Below are positions 4,741-11,830 of a DNA stretch of 16,298 nt, piece after piece. The position numbers and the translations under genes are program-made. The stretch is taken from the NCBI RefSeq assembly GCF_041904905.1, contig NZ_JAYRMI010000082.1, positions 1 to 16,298 of the forward strand, read 5' to 3'. Origin of the DNA: Zoogloea sp041904905 (GTDB lineage: Bacteria > Pseudomonadota > Gammaproteobacteria > Burkholderiales > Rhodocyclaceae). Each line of letters begins with the position of its first letter. Position 1 is the first letter of the stretch. Below the pieces are notes generated by a model. That model was not told the DNA's origin. It searched no databases and was given only the letters and a program-made list of their open reading frames with translations.

Positions 4741-6974
4741 GCGAGCACTTCGAAGATCCGCTCCAGACTTTCATCGTCGAGAGCCGCGAGCTGCTCCAGC
4801 AGATGGAGGAGGCGCTGCTGGAGATCGAGCGCACCGCCGACGATCCCGAGACCCTCAACGCCATCTTCCGGGCGGCGCACACCATCAAGGGGTCGGCGGG
4901 GCTGTTCTCGCTGGACTTCATCGTCGGCTTCACCCACGTGGCGGAGAGCGTGCTGGATCGGATCCGCGCCCACCGTATCGGGTTCGAGCCGGCCTTCGGG
5001 GCGCTGTTCCTGGAGGTCTGCGACCAGCTCGGGGCGTTGATCGACTGCGTGGCCGCCGGTCAGGCGCCGGACGCCGCCACGGCGGCCCGCAGCGACGCGC
5101 TGGCCGACCGGCTGAAGGCCGTGCTGGCCCGCAGCGACGGGGCGGACGGGGTGCCGGCGCGGCGGGCGGTGGCCACCGACGAGGTCATCGCCGGGCATCT
5201 GGCCGGCCTGCCGGCGCTGCCCGAGGGGGGCGAGGGCGTGGCCAGCGGCCTGTGGCACATCTCGATGCGGCCGGGGCCGGACCTGCTGCGCAACGGGATG
5301 GACCCCCTGTCGATCCTGCACTACCTGAGCACCTTCGGCGAGATCGTCAGCCTGGAGACGGTGGTGGATGCGGTGCCGCCCCTGTCGCGCCTCGACCCGG
5401 AGACCTGCTACCTGGGCTTCGAGCTGAGTTTCGCCAGCGCGGCCGATGCCGACACGGTGAATGGCGCCTTCGACTTCGTGCGGGAGGACAGCCTGATCCG
5501 GATCATTCCGCCCCACGGCCCGGTGGAAGACTACCGGGCGCTGCTGGCGGCGCTGCCCGACGAGCGGCTGCCCTTGGGCGAAATGCTGGTCCGCTGCGGC
5601 TCGCTGACGCCCGAGGAGCTGGCCCAGGCGCTGCTTACCCAGGAGGCGCGCAGCGCAGCCTGCGAGGCGAGCGGCGAGGTGGCGCCGCTGATCGGCGAGG
5701 TGCTGGTGGCGCAGCAGCTGGTGGATGCGCCGCTGGTCGACGCGGCGGTGGATCACCAGCAGGCCAGGAAAGCCCGCAGCGGCGAGGCCGCCCTGATCCG
5801 GGTGGACGCCGCCAAGCTCGACCAGCTCATCAACCTGGTGGGCGAGCTCATCATCGCCGGCGCCGGCGCCCAGCTGGCTGCCCGGCGCACCAAGGTGCCG
5901 GAGCTGGTGGAGGCCACCGGTGTGCTGTCGCGGCTGGTGGAGGACGTGCGCGATTCCGCCCTCAACCTGCGGATGGTGCAGATCGGCGCCACCTTCAACC
6001 GCTTCCGCCGGGTTGTACGCGACGTGGCCGCCGAGCTGGGCAAGGACATCCAGCTCGACATCCACGGGGGCGACACCGAGCTGGACAAGACCGTGGTGGA
6101 GAAGATCGGCGATCCGCTCACCCACATCGTGCGCAACGCCCTGGACCACGGCATCGAGCCCGCCGAGGTGCGCGCCGCCCGCGGCAAGCCGCGTCAGGGG
6201 CGCCTGAGCCTGAACGCCTACCACGAGTCGGGCAGCATCGTGATCGAGGTGAGCGACGACGGCGGCGGGTTGAGCAAGGCGCGCATCCTCGAGAAGGCCA
6301 TCGAGCGCGGGCTGGTGAGCGAGGGGCAGGCCCTGTCGGGCAAGGAGCTTTTCAACCTGATCTTCGAGCCCGGCTTCTCCACCGCCGAGAAGGTGAGCAA
6401 CCTGTCGGGGCGCGGGGTGGGGATGGACGTGGTCAAGCGCAACATCCTGGCGCTGCGCGGCACGGTGGACCTGGACAGCGTGGAGGGGCAGGGCACCACC
6501 GTGCGCCTGCGCCTGCCGCTGACGCTGGCGATCATCGACGGCTTTCTCATCGGCGCCGGCAGCGCGTCCTACGTGGTGCCCCTGGAGCAGGTGCTGGAGT
6601 GCATCGAGCTGCCCGACCGGGACAAGCCCGAGCACGGCGCCAGCTACCTCAACCTGCGCGGCGAGGTGCTGCCCTTCGTGCGCCTGCGCGACCTCTTCGA
6701 CATTCCGGGCGAGGCGCCCCGCCGCGAGAACGTGGTGGTGGTGCAGTACGCCGGGGAGCGCGCCGGGCTGGTGGTGGACCAGCTCTTCGGCGAGTTCCAG
6801 ACCGTCATCAAGCCCCTGGGCAAGGTGTTCAGTCACATCCGCTGCATCGGCGGCTCCACCATTCTGGGCAGCGGCGAGGTTGCCCTGATCCTCGATGTTC
6901 CCGGGCTGGTCCGGCAGGTGACCGAACGCCAGTCAGCCGCCCGTCACCCGTCTTCCGCCCTGTCGCCGGTCTGA
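4737..6974 (+). CDS. cheA: Chemotaxis histidine kinase CheA, with MshEN-like insert
   Basis: Receptor-coupled histidine kinase of 745 residues. The HPt domain is N-terminal (about 1-110) with phosphorylated H48 in FRAAHTIKGSAG. A CheY/CheB-docking-like domain lies at about 185-270. Residues 279-341 hold two tandem repeats (LGEMLVRCGSL...Q302 and LIGEVLVAQQL...Q341) resembling MshEN cyclic-di-GMP-binding motifs. Dimerisation helices start at about 353 (LIRVDAAKLDQLINLVGEL). The ATPase domain shows the N box NALDHG (N467), G1 DDGGG (507-511) and G2 GRGVGMD (558-564). The CheW-like regulatory domain is at about 600-730. The start overlaps the STAS gene by four bases. The catalytic core is complete. 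The odd parts are the tandem repeats and a short, poorly conserved C-terminal tail after RQVTERQ. Confidence 0.96.
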   Translation: MSEHFEDPLQTFIVESRELLQQMEEALLEIERTADDPETLNAIFRAAHTIKGSAGLFSLDFIVGFTHVAESVLDRIRAHRIGFEPAFGALFLEVCDQLGALIDCVAAGQAPDAATAARSDALADRLKAVLARSDGADGVPARRAVATDEVIAGHLAGLPALPEGGEGVASGLWHISMRPGPDLLRNGMDPLSILHYLSTFGEIVSLETVVDAVPPLSRLDPETCYLGFELSFASAADADTVNGAFDFVREDSLIRIIPPHGPVEDYRALLAALPDERLPLGEMLVRCGSLTPEELAQALLTQEARSAACEASGEVAPLIGEVLVAQQLVDAPLVDAAVDHQQARKARSGEAALIRVDAAKLDQLINLVGELIIAGAGAQLAARRTKVPELVEATGVLSRLVEDVRDSALNLRMVQIGATFNRFRRVVRDVAAELGKDIQLDIHGGDTELDKTVVEKIGDPLTHIVRNALDHGIEPAEVRAARGKPRQGRLSLNAYHESGSIVIEVSDDGGGLSKARILEKAIERGLVSEGQALSGKELFNLIFEPGFSTAEKVSNLSGRGVGMDVVKRNILALRGTVDLDSVEGQGTTVRLRLPLTLAIIDGFLIGAGSASYVVPLEQVLECIELPDRDKPEHGASYLNLRGEVLPFVRLRDLFDIPGEAPRRENVVVVQYAGERAGLVVDQLFGEFQTVIKPLGKVFSHIRCIGGSTILGSGEVALILDVPGLVRQVTERQSAARHPSSALSPV

Positions 6975-7002
6975 AGCGCCGGCCACCACTTGGAGAATCG
7001 TC

Positions 7003-8607
7003 ATGACCGTCAGCAAGAAAATGCTGTCCCTGATCCTGTCCGCCGCGTTCGGGATCGTCCTTCTGGCCATCGTGGGCCTCACCCAGATGAGCCGGGTCTA
7101 TCAGACCACCAACTACGCCAACGAGAACGTGGTGCCCAGCATCCTCACCCTGGATTCGGCGTTCTCGCCGATGGCGGCCGCCCGCACCCAGCTGTGGCAG
7201 CACATCGCCGCCTCCGACGCGGCCGTGATGGCCGGGCTTGAAGAGAAGATCGCCGCCAACCACCGCAAGATCGACGACGCCCTGAAGAAGTACGAGAGCC
7301 TGACGAGCGACGAGAAGGACAGGAGCCTGCTGGCCGCCGACCGGGCCGCGCTGGCCGAGTTCGACCAGCTCCGCGACCGGGTGTACGTGCTCTCCCGCGC
7401 CAACAAGATGGAGGAGGCGCGGGACTTGCTGATGGCCAACCAGGCCATCATGGCGCGCCTGTGGGATGCCTTCGAGGATCACCGCCAGTACAACGCCGAG
7501 CTTGGCCGCAAGTCGTCCGACGACGCCGCCCACAGCGTGGAGAGCGCCCGCTGGGTGTTGATCGGGATCGGCATCGCCACCCTGATCGCGGTGTCGCTGA
7601 TCGGCGTCTTCATCACCCGCAGCCTGATGCGCCAGCTGGGCGGCGAGCCGGCCTACGCAGCGCAGGTGGTGTCCAAGATCGCCGAGGGCGACATGACCCT
7701 CAGCGTGGAGACCAAGGCCGGCGACACCGCCAGCCTGCTCTACAACCTGAAGACCATGAACGAGCGCCTGGCGGGGATCATCACCGAGGTGCGCAGTTCG
7801 GCCGATTCGCTCTCCAGCGCGTCGGAAGAGGTGAGCGCCACCGCCCAGAGCCTGTCCCAGTCGTCCAGCGAGCAGGCCGCCAGCGTCGAGGAGACCTCCG
7901 CGTCGATGGAGCAGATGTCGGCCTCCGTCACCCAGAACAGCGAGAACGCCACCCTCACCGACAGCATGGCGGCCAAGGCGGCCAAGGAGGCCATCGAAGG
8001 CGGCGAGGCGGTGCGCTCCACCGTGGAGGCGATGAAGAGCATCGCCGACAAGATCGGCATCGTCGACGACATCGCCTACCAGACCAACCTGCTGGCCCTC
8101 AACGCGGCCATCGAGGCGGCCCGCGCCGGCGAGCACGGCAAGGGCTTCGCGGTGGTGGCGGCCGAGGTGCGCAAGCTGGCCGAGCGCAGCCAGGTGGCGG
8201 CCCAGGAAATCTCCGAGACCGCCCGCAGCAGCGTGGCGCTGGCGGAGCGGGCGGGCAACCTGTTCGAGGGGATCATCCCGAGCATCACCAAGACTTCCGA
8301 TCTGGTGCAGGAGATCGCCTCCGCGTCGGACGAGCAGAGTTCCGGCGTGGGCCAGATCAACGCCGCGATGGCCCAGCTCTCCCAGACCACCCAGCAGAAC
8401 GCGTCGGCCTCCGAGGAGCTGGCGGCCACCGCCGAGGAGATGAGCGCCCAGGCCGAGCAGCTGAGCAAGGCGATGGCCTACTTCAAGCTTGCCAGCGGCC
8501 ATCGGGCCCGCGCTGCCCGGGCCGAGGCGGGCGCCCGCGCCGAGAGCCGCCGCCAGTCCGGCCGCGCGCCGATCTTTGAAACCGAGTACGTCCAGTTCGA
8601 GGGTTGA
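7003..8607 (+). CDS. Methyl-accepting chemotaxis protein with periplasmic four-helix-type sensor
   Basis: Transmembrane chemoreceptor of 534 residues. TM1 is at about 7-28 and TM2 at about 184-204. The roughly 155-residue periplasmic part between them is all-helical and charged, as in four-helix-bundle (TarH/4HB_MCP-like) sensors. HAMP is at about 205-257 (TRSLMRQLGGEPAYAAQVV). The signalling hairpin extends to about 495, with tip AYQTNLLALNAAIEAARAGE (358-377) and GKGFAVVAAEVRKLAERS. Adaptation-type helices (SSEQAASVEETSASMEQMS, ASASEELAATAEEM) suit CheR/CheB/CheD modification. The C-terminus is a basic linker ending in EYVQFEG and has no NWETF-type CheR tether. Ribosome site TTGGAGAA. The ligand cannot be read from the sequence. 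Confidence 0.95.
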   Translation: MTVSKKMLSLILSAAFGIVLLAIVGLTQMSRVYQTTNYANENVVPSILTLDSAFSPMAAARTQLWQHIAASDAAVMAGLEEKIAANHRKIDDALKKYESLTSDEKDRSLLAADRAALAEFDQLRDRVYVLSRANKMEEARDLLMANQAIMARLWDAFEDHRQYNAELGRKSSDDAAHSVESARWVLIGIGIATLIAVSLIGVFITRSLMRQLGGEPAYAAQVVSKIAEGDMTLSVETKAGDTASLLYNLKTMNERLAGIITEVRSSADSLSSASEEVSATAQSLSQSSSEQAASVEETSASMEQMSASVTQNSENATLTDSMAAKAAKEAIEGGEAVRSTVEAMKSIADKIGIVDDIAYQTNLLALNAAIEAARAGEHGKGFAVVAAEVRKLAERSQVAAQEISETARSSVALAERAGNLFEGIIPSITKTSDLVQEIASASDEQSSGVGQINAAMAQLSQTTQQNASASEELAATAEEMSAQAEQLSKAMAYFKLASGHRARAARAEAGARAESRRQSGRAPIFETEYVQFEG

Positions 8608-8610
8608 GCG

Positions 8611-9174
8611 ATGGCCACCTCTGTCAGGAACGACGCGCCCGCCGGCGCCGCCGAGCCCCGCCAGTACCTCACCTTCACCCTGGGCGGCGAGATGTACGCG
8701 GTCGAAACCCTCAGCGTGAAGGAGATCATCGAGTACGGCCAGGTGACCAGCGTGCCGATGATGCCGCCGAGCATCCGCGGGGTCATCAACCTGCGCGGCG
8801 CGGTGGTGCCGGTGATCGACCTGAAGGCGCGCTTCGGCGGTCAGCCCACCGAGGTCACCCGGCGCACCTGCATCGTGATCGTCGAGATGGGCTGCGGCGA
8901 CGAGTGCCAGGTGCTGGGCATCGTGGTGGATACGGTGAGCGAGGTGCTGGAGATTCCGCCCGGCGAGATCGAGGCGGCGCCGGCCTTCGGCGCGCGCATC
9001 CGGGCGGATTTCATCCGCGGCATGGGCAAGGTGGGGGGCGGCTTCGTGATCCTGCTCAACGTGGAGGCGGTGCTCTCCACCGACGAGCTGTCGGTGCTCG
9101 ACGAGCTTGCCCGGACGGGGCAGCCGGCGGATGCCGGCGGGCCGCCGCGCCTGGGCAGCGGCGTGGCGGGTTGA
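8611..9174 (+). CDS. cheW: Chemotaxis coupling protein CheW
   Basis: Adaptor of 187 residues that links MCP tips to CheA in the cytoplasmic receptor array. One CheW domain: QYLTFTLGGEMYAVETLSVKEI at the start, MMPPSIRGVINLRGAVVPVIDL in the middle (the conserved receptor and CheA contact region), then CIVIVEMG and GIVVDTVSEVLEI. A short Gly/Pro-rich tail follows about residue 168. It starts three bases after the MCP stop, with GAGGG as ribosome site, and four bases separate its stop from the cheR ATG. Confidence 0.95.
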   Translation: MATSVRNDAPAGAAEPRQYLTFTLGGEMYAVETLSVKEIIEYGQVTSVPMMPPSIRGVINLRGAVVPVIDLKARFGGQPTEVTRRTCIVIVEMGCGDECQVLGIVVDTVSEVLEIPPGEIEAAPAFGARIRADFIRGMGKVGGGFVILLNVEAVLSTDELSVLDELARTGQPADAGGPPRLGSGVAG

Positions 9175-9178
9175 GGCG

Positions 9179-10018
9179 ATGCTTGCCGCCACCGCCGGAT
9201 CGCGCGTCACCGGGCTGCAGGGCCAGCTCACGGATCGGGAGTTCGGCCAGTTCCGCGCGCTGATGTACTCGCTGGCCGGGATCAGCCTCTCCGACGCCAA
9301 GAAGCAGCTGGTGGCCGGTCGGCTGGCCCGCCGGCTGCGCCAGCTCGATCTGGACGGCTACGGCAGCTACCTGAAACGGGTGCAGGCCGACGCCGCCGAA
9401 CGCCAGATCGCCGTGGACCTGCTCACCACCAACGAGACCTACTTCTTCCGCGAGCCCAAGCACTTCGACTTCCTGCGCAGCCAGGCCCTGCCCGAGCTGA
9501 AGGGCCAGGGCCCGGTGCGGGTGTGGAGCGGCGCCTGCTCCAGCGGCGAGGAGCCCTACACCATCGCCATGGTGATGGCCGAGGCCCTGGGCGGCCGCCC
9601 GTGGGAGATCGTCGCCTCGGATCTGTCCACCCGCGTGCTGGCCCACGCGCGGGAGGGCCGCTACCCGCTGGACGACGCGGCGGGCATCCCCCGCCCGCTG
9701 CTGGCCAGGTACTGCCTGAAGGGCATCGGCAGCCAGGACGGCACCTTCATGATGAAGCCCGAACTGCGCGGGCGGATCGCCTTCCGCCAGATCAACCTGA
9801 ACGCCGCCTTGCCGGACATCGGCCAGTTCGACGTGATCTTCCTGCGCAACGTGATGATCTATTTCGACCTGGACACCAAGCGTCAGGTGATCCGGCGCAT
9901 CCTGCCGCTGCTGCGGCCCGGCGGCTATTTCATGCTCAGCCACTCCGAGAACCTCAACGGGGTCTCCGACGCGCTGAAGACCGTCCGTCCGTCGATCTAC
10001 CGCAAGCCGGCGGCCTGA
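9179..10018 (+). CDS. cheR: Chemoreceptor glutamate methyltransferase CheR
   Basis: Transfers methyl groups from S-adenosylmethionine to receptor glutamates for adaptation; 279 residues, the normal family length. The N-terminal helical domain includes SLAGISLSDAKKQLVAGRLA. LLTTNETYFFRE (81-92) is a CheR signature. The SAM-binding motif VWSGACSSGEEPY is at about 115-127, and FDVIFLRNVMIYFD (217-230) and LRPGGYFMLSHSEN complete the methyltransferase fold. An in-frame ATG at 9107 would extend the gene into cheW; the ATG at 9179 is chosen because GAGG precedes it and the length then fits. cheD follows four bases after the stop. Confidence 0.96.
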   Translation: MLAATAGSRVTGLQGQLTDREFGQFRALMYSLAGISLSDAKKQLVAGRLARRLRQLDLDGYGSYLKRVQADAAERQIAVDLLTTNETYFFREPKHFDFLRSQALPELKGQGPVRVWSGACSSGEEPYTIAMVMAEALGGRPWEIVASDLSTRVLAHAREGRYPLDDAAGIPRPLLARYCLKGIGSQDGTFMMKPELRGRIAFRQINLNAALPDIGQFDVIFLRNVMIYFDLDTKRQVIRRILPLLRPGGYFMLSHSENLNGVSDALKTVRPSIYRKPAA

Positions 10019-10022
10019 GCCC

Positions 10023-10559
10023 ATGCGCAAGCCGGACGGGGTGGTCGAGATCTTCCTCCAGCCGGGCGAGTGGTTTTTCGGCGACCGCCACACGCGCATC
10101 CGCACCGTGCTGGGCTCCTGCGTGTCGGCGGTGTTCTGGCACGCCGGCGCGCAGCGCGGGGGGATGTGCCACTTCATGCTGCCCACCCGCGGGGCGCCGG
10201 GCGGACAGGCGCCGGACGGGCGCTACGGCGACGAAGCCTTCGGGCTGCTGCTCGCCGAGATCCGCCGCGCCCGCCTGGACGTGGGCGACTTCCGGGTGCG
10301 CCTGTTCGGCGGCGGCGACATGTTCCCCGGGCTGACCGGCGGCGCGAGCCGCTCGGTGGGCCGCCAGAACGTGGAGGCCGCCCTGCGGCTGGTGGAGCGG
10401 CACCGCCTGCAGTGCAACGCCGCCCACCTGGAGGGCTACGGCCACCGCCACCTCGTCTTCGACGTGTGGAGCGGCCGCGTAACCATGAGGCACGGCGCGC
10501 TGCCGGCGCCATCCGGAACAACCAGAAGAGGAATCTCCCCATGCCCGCCATCAAGGTAA
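10023..10559 (+). CDS. cheD: Chemoreceptor glutamine deamidase CheD
   Basis: Deamidates receptor glutamines to glutamates, making methylation sites, and can tune receptor activity. Length 178 residues. Catalytic C33 lies in TVLGSCVSAVFW and H50 in GGMCHFMLP, the family hallmarks. RLFGGGDMF and VGRQNVEA are also conserved CheD segments. The last 20 or so residues (GALPAPSGTTRRGISPCPPS) look unstructured, and the coding region overlaps cheB by 19 bases. The ribosome site is poor, so translation is probably coupled to cheR. No cheC partner is seen in the window. Confidence 0.95.
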   Translation: MRKPDGVVEIFLQPGEWFFGDRHTRIRTVLGSCVSAVFWHAGAQRGGMCHFMLPTRGAPGGQAPDGRYGDEAFGLLLAEIRRARLDVGDFRVRLFGGGDMFPGLTGGASRSVGRQNVEAALRLVERHRLQCNAAHLEGYGHRHLVFDVWSGRVTMRHGALPAPSGTTRRGISPCPPSR

Positions 10560-11617
10560 TGATCGTCGACGATTCGGCGGTGGTCCGTCAGGTGCTGTCG
10601 GCAACCCTGGCCGAAGACGTCGGTATCGAGGTGATCGGCGCCGCGGTCGACCCGGTGTTCGCCCTGGAGAAGATGAAGGCCCAGTGGCCGGACGTGATCG
10701 TGCTCGACGTGGAGATGCCGCGGATGGACGGCATCACCTTCCTGCGCCGAATCATGGCGGAGCGGCCCACCCCGGTGGTGATCTGCTCGACCCTCACCGA
10801 GGCGGGCTCCGAGACGGCGCTCCAGGCCCTGTCGGCCGGGGCGGTGTGCGTGGTGACCAAACCCAAGATGGGGCTCAAGCAGTTCCTCCAGGATTGTTCG
10901 GACGACCTCATCAGCGCAGTGAAGGCCGCGGCCCGGGCCAACGTGCGGCGACTGGTGCCCAGCGCGCCGGCGGCGGCGCCGGTGCGGCCCAAGCTGTCGG
11001 CCGACGCGATCCTGCCGGCCGGTTCGGCGATGGTGCAGACCACCGAGACGGTGGTGGCCATCGGCACCTCCACCGGCGGCACCCAGGCCCTGGAGGCCGT
11101 GCTGCGGGCGCTGCCCCGGGTGTCGCCGGGGATCGTGGTGGTGCAGCACATGCCGGAGAAGTTCACCGGCGCCTTCGCCCAGCGCCTCGACAGCCTGTGC
11201 GAGGTGGAGGTGCGCGAGGCCCGCCACGGCGACCGGGTGATGCCGGGCCGGGTGCTCATCGCGCCGGGCGGGCGCCACATGCTGCTCAAGCGCAGCGGCG
11301 CGCAGTACGTGGTGGACGTGATCGACGGCCCGCCGGTGAGCCGGCACCGGCCGTCGGTGGATGTGCTGTTCCGCTCCACCGCCCGTTTTGCCGGCCGCAA
11401 CGCGGTGGGCGTCATCATGACCGGCATGGGCGACGACGGCGCCCGCGGCCTGAAGGAGATGCACGACGCCGGTGCGTGGACGGTGGCCCAGGACGAGGCC
11501 AGCTGCGTGGTGTACGGCATGCCCAAGGAGGCGGTGAAGCTGGGCGGGGTGGACCGGGTGCTGCCCCTCACCGACATCCCGGCGGCGATCCTGGGCAAGA
11601 TCGGCCGCCGCAGCTGA
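10541..11617 (+). CDS. cheB: Chemotaxis methylesterase/glutamine amidase CheB
   Basis: Phosphorylation-activated enzyme that removes receptor methyl groups; 358 residues. The receiver domain (about 1-125) has D10-D11, phospho-acceptor D56 (VLDVEMPRMDG), S83-T84 (ICSTLTE) and K107 (TKP). A proline/alanine-rich linker covers about 138-165. The esterase domain follows, with S177 (IGTSTGG), H203 (VQHMPEKFT) and D299 (MTGMGDDGARG) as the catalytic triad. It starts inside the end of cheD with AGAGGAA before the ATG. It is the last gene of the operon. Confidence 0.97.
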   Translation: MPAIKVMIVDDSAVVRQVLSATLAEDVGIEVIGAAVDPVFALEKMKAQWPDVIVLDVEMPRMDGITFLRRIMAERPTPVVICSTLTEAGSETALQALSAGAVCVVTKPKMGLKQFLQDCSDDLISAVKAAARANVRRLVPSAPAAAPVRPKLSADAILPAGSAMVQTTETVVAIGTSTGGTQALEAVLRALPRVSPGIVVVQHMPEKFTGAFAQRLDSLCEVEVREARHGDRVMPGRVLIAPGGRHMLLKRSGAQYVVDVIDGPPVSRHRPSVDVLFRSTARFAGRNAVGVIMTGMGDDGARGLKEMHDAGAWTVAQDEASCVVYGMPKEAVKLGGVDRVLPLTDIPAAILGKIGRRS

Positions 11618-11668
11618 GGCGCCGCCGGGCGGGGGCGTGGGGGGCGGCTCCCGGCCGGGGGGGTGATT

Positions 11669-11711
11669 CGATACGGATTCTGGCGGATTGTTGTTGGTGT
11701 TGTATCGTTTT
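11669..11711 (+). terminator. Weak hairpin after cheB, possible end of the che operon
   Basis: CGATAC (11669-11674) pairs with GTATCG (11702-11707), followed by four T residues. The stem is short (6 bp) and the loop long (27 nt), so termination would be weak. No better + strand terminator is seen between cheB and the convergent nrdJ terminator. In the rest of the 210-bp gap only that minus-strand terminator stands out. Confidence 0.25.
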
Positions 11712-11751
11712 GCACGGCGCAGCGTGCCGGCTCATCCGCCATCGCCCCGGC

Positions 11752-11789
11752 CCAAGAAAAAGGCCCACCTCCCGAAGGAGATGGGCCTT
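11752..11789 (-). terminator. Intrinsic terminator of nrdJ
   Basis: On the minus strand AAGGCCCATCTCC (11789-11777), a TTCG loop and GGAGGTGGGCCTT (11772-11760) form a 13-bp stem, followed by a T-rich run TTTCTT. The single irregular pair is a U-G wobble on the minus strand but a C-A mismatch on the plus strand, and the T tract is only on the minus side, so it serves nrdJ, about 42 bases beyond its stop codon. Confidence 0.92.
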
Positions 11790-11830
11790 GAGGCCGGCGC
11801 CGGTTTCAGCGGCCCTGCGGGCCGCGGGGG

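Noticed and set aside
4470..7006. Long open frames (788 codons minus, 769 codons plus) overlapping cheA
   Set aside because: They are compositional shadows of cheA, Arg/Gly/His-rich with no recognisable domain.
9107..9178. Longer cheR start at an in-frame ATG at 9107
   Set aside because: It would overlap cheW by 68 bases, adds Arg/Ala-rich sequence unlike CheR, and lacks a ribosome site; the ATG at 9179 has both a site and the right length.
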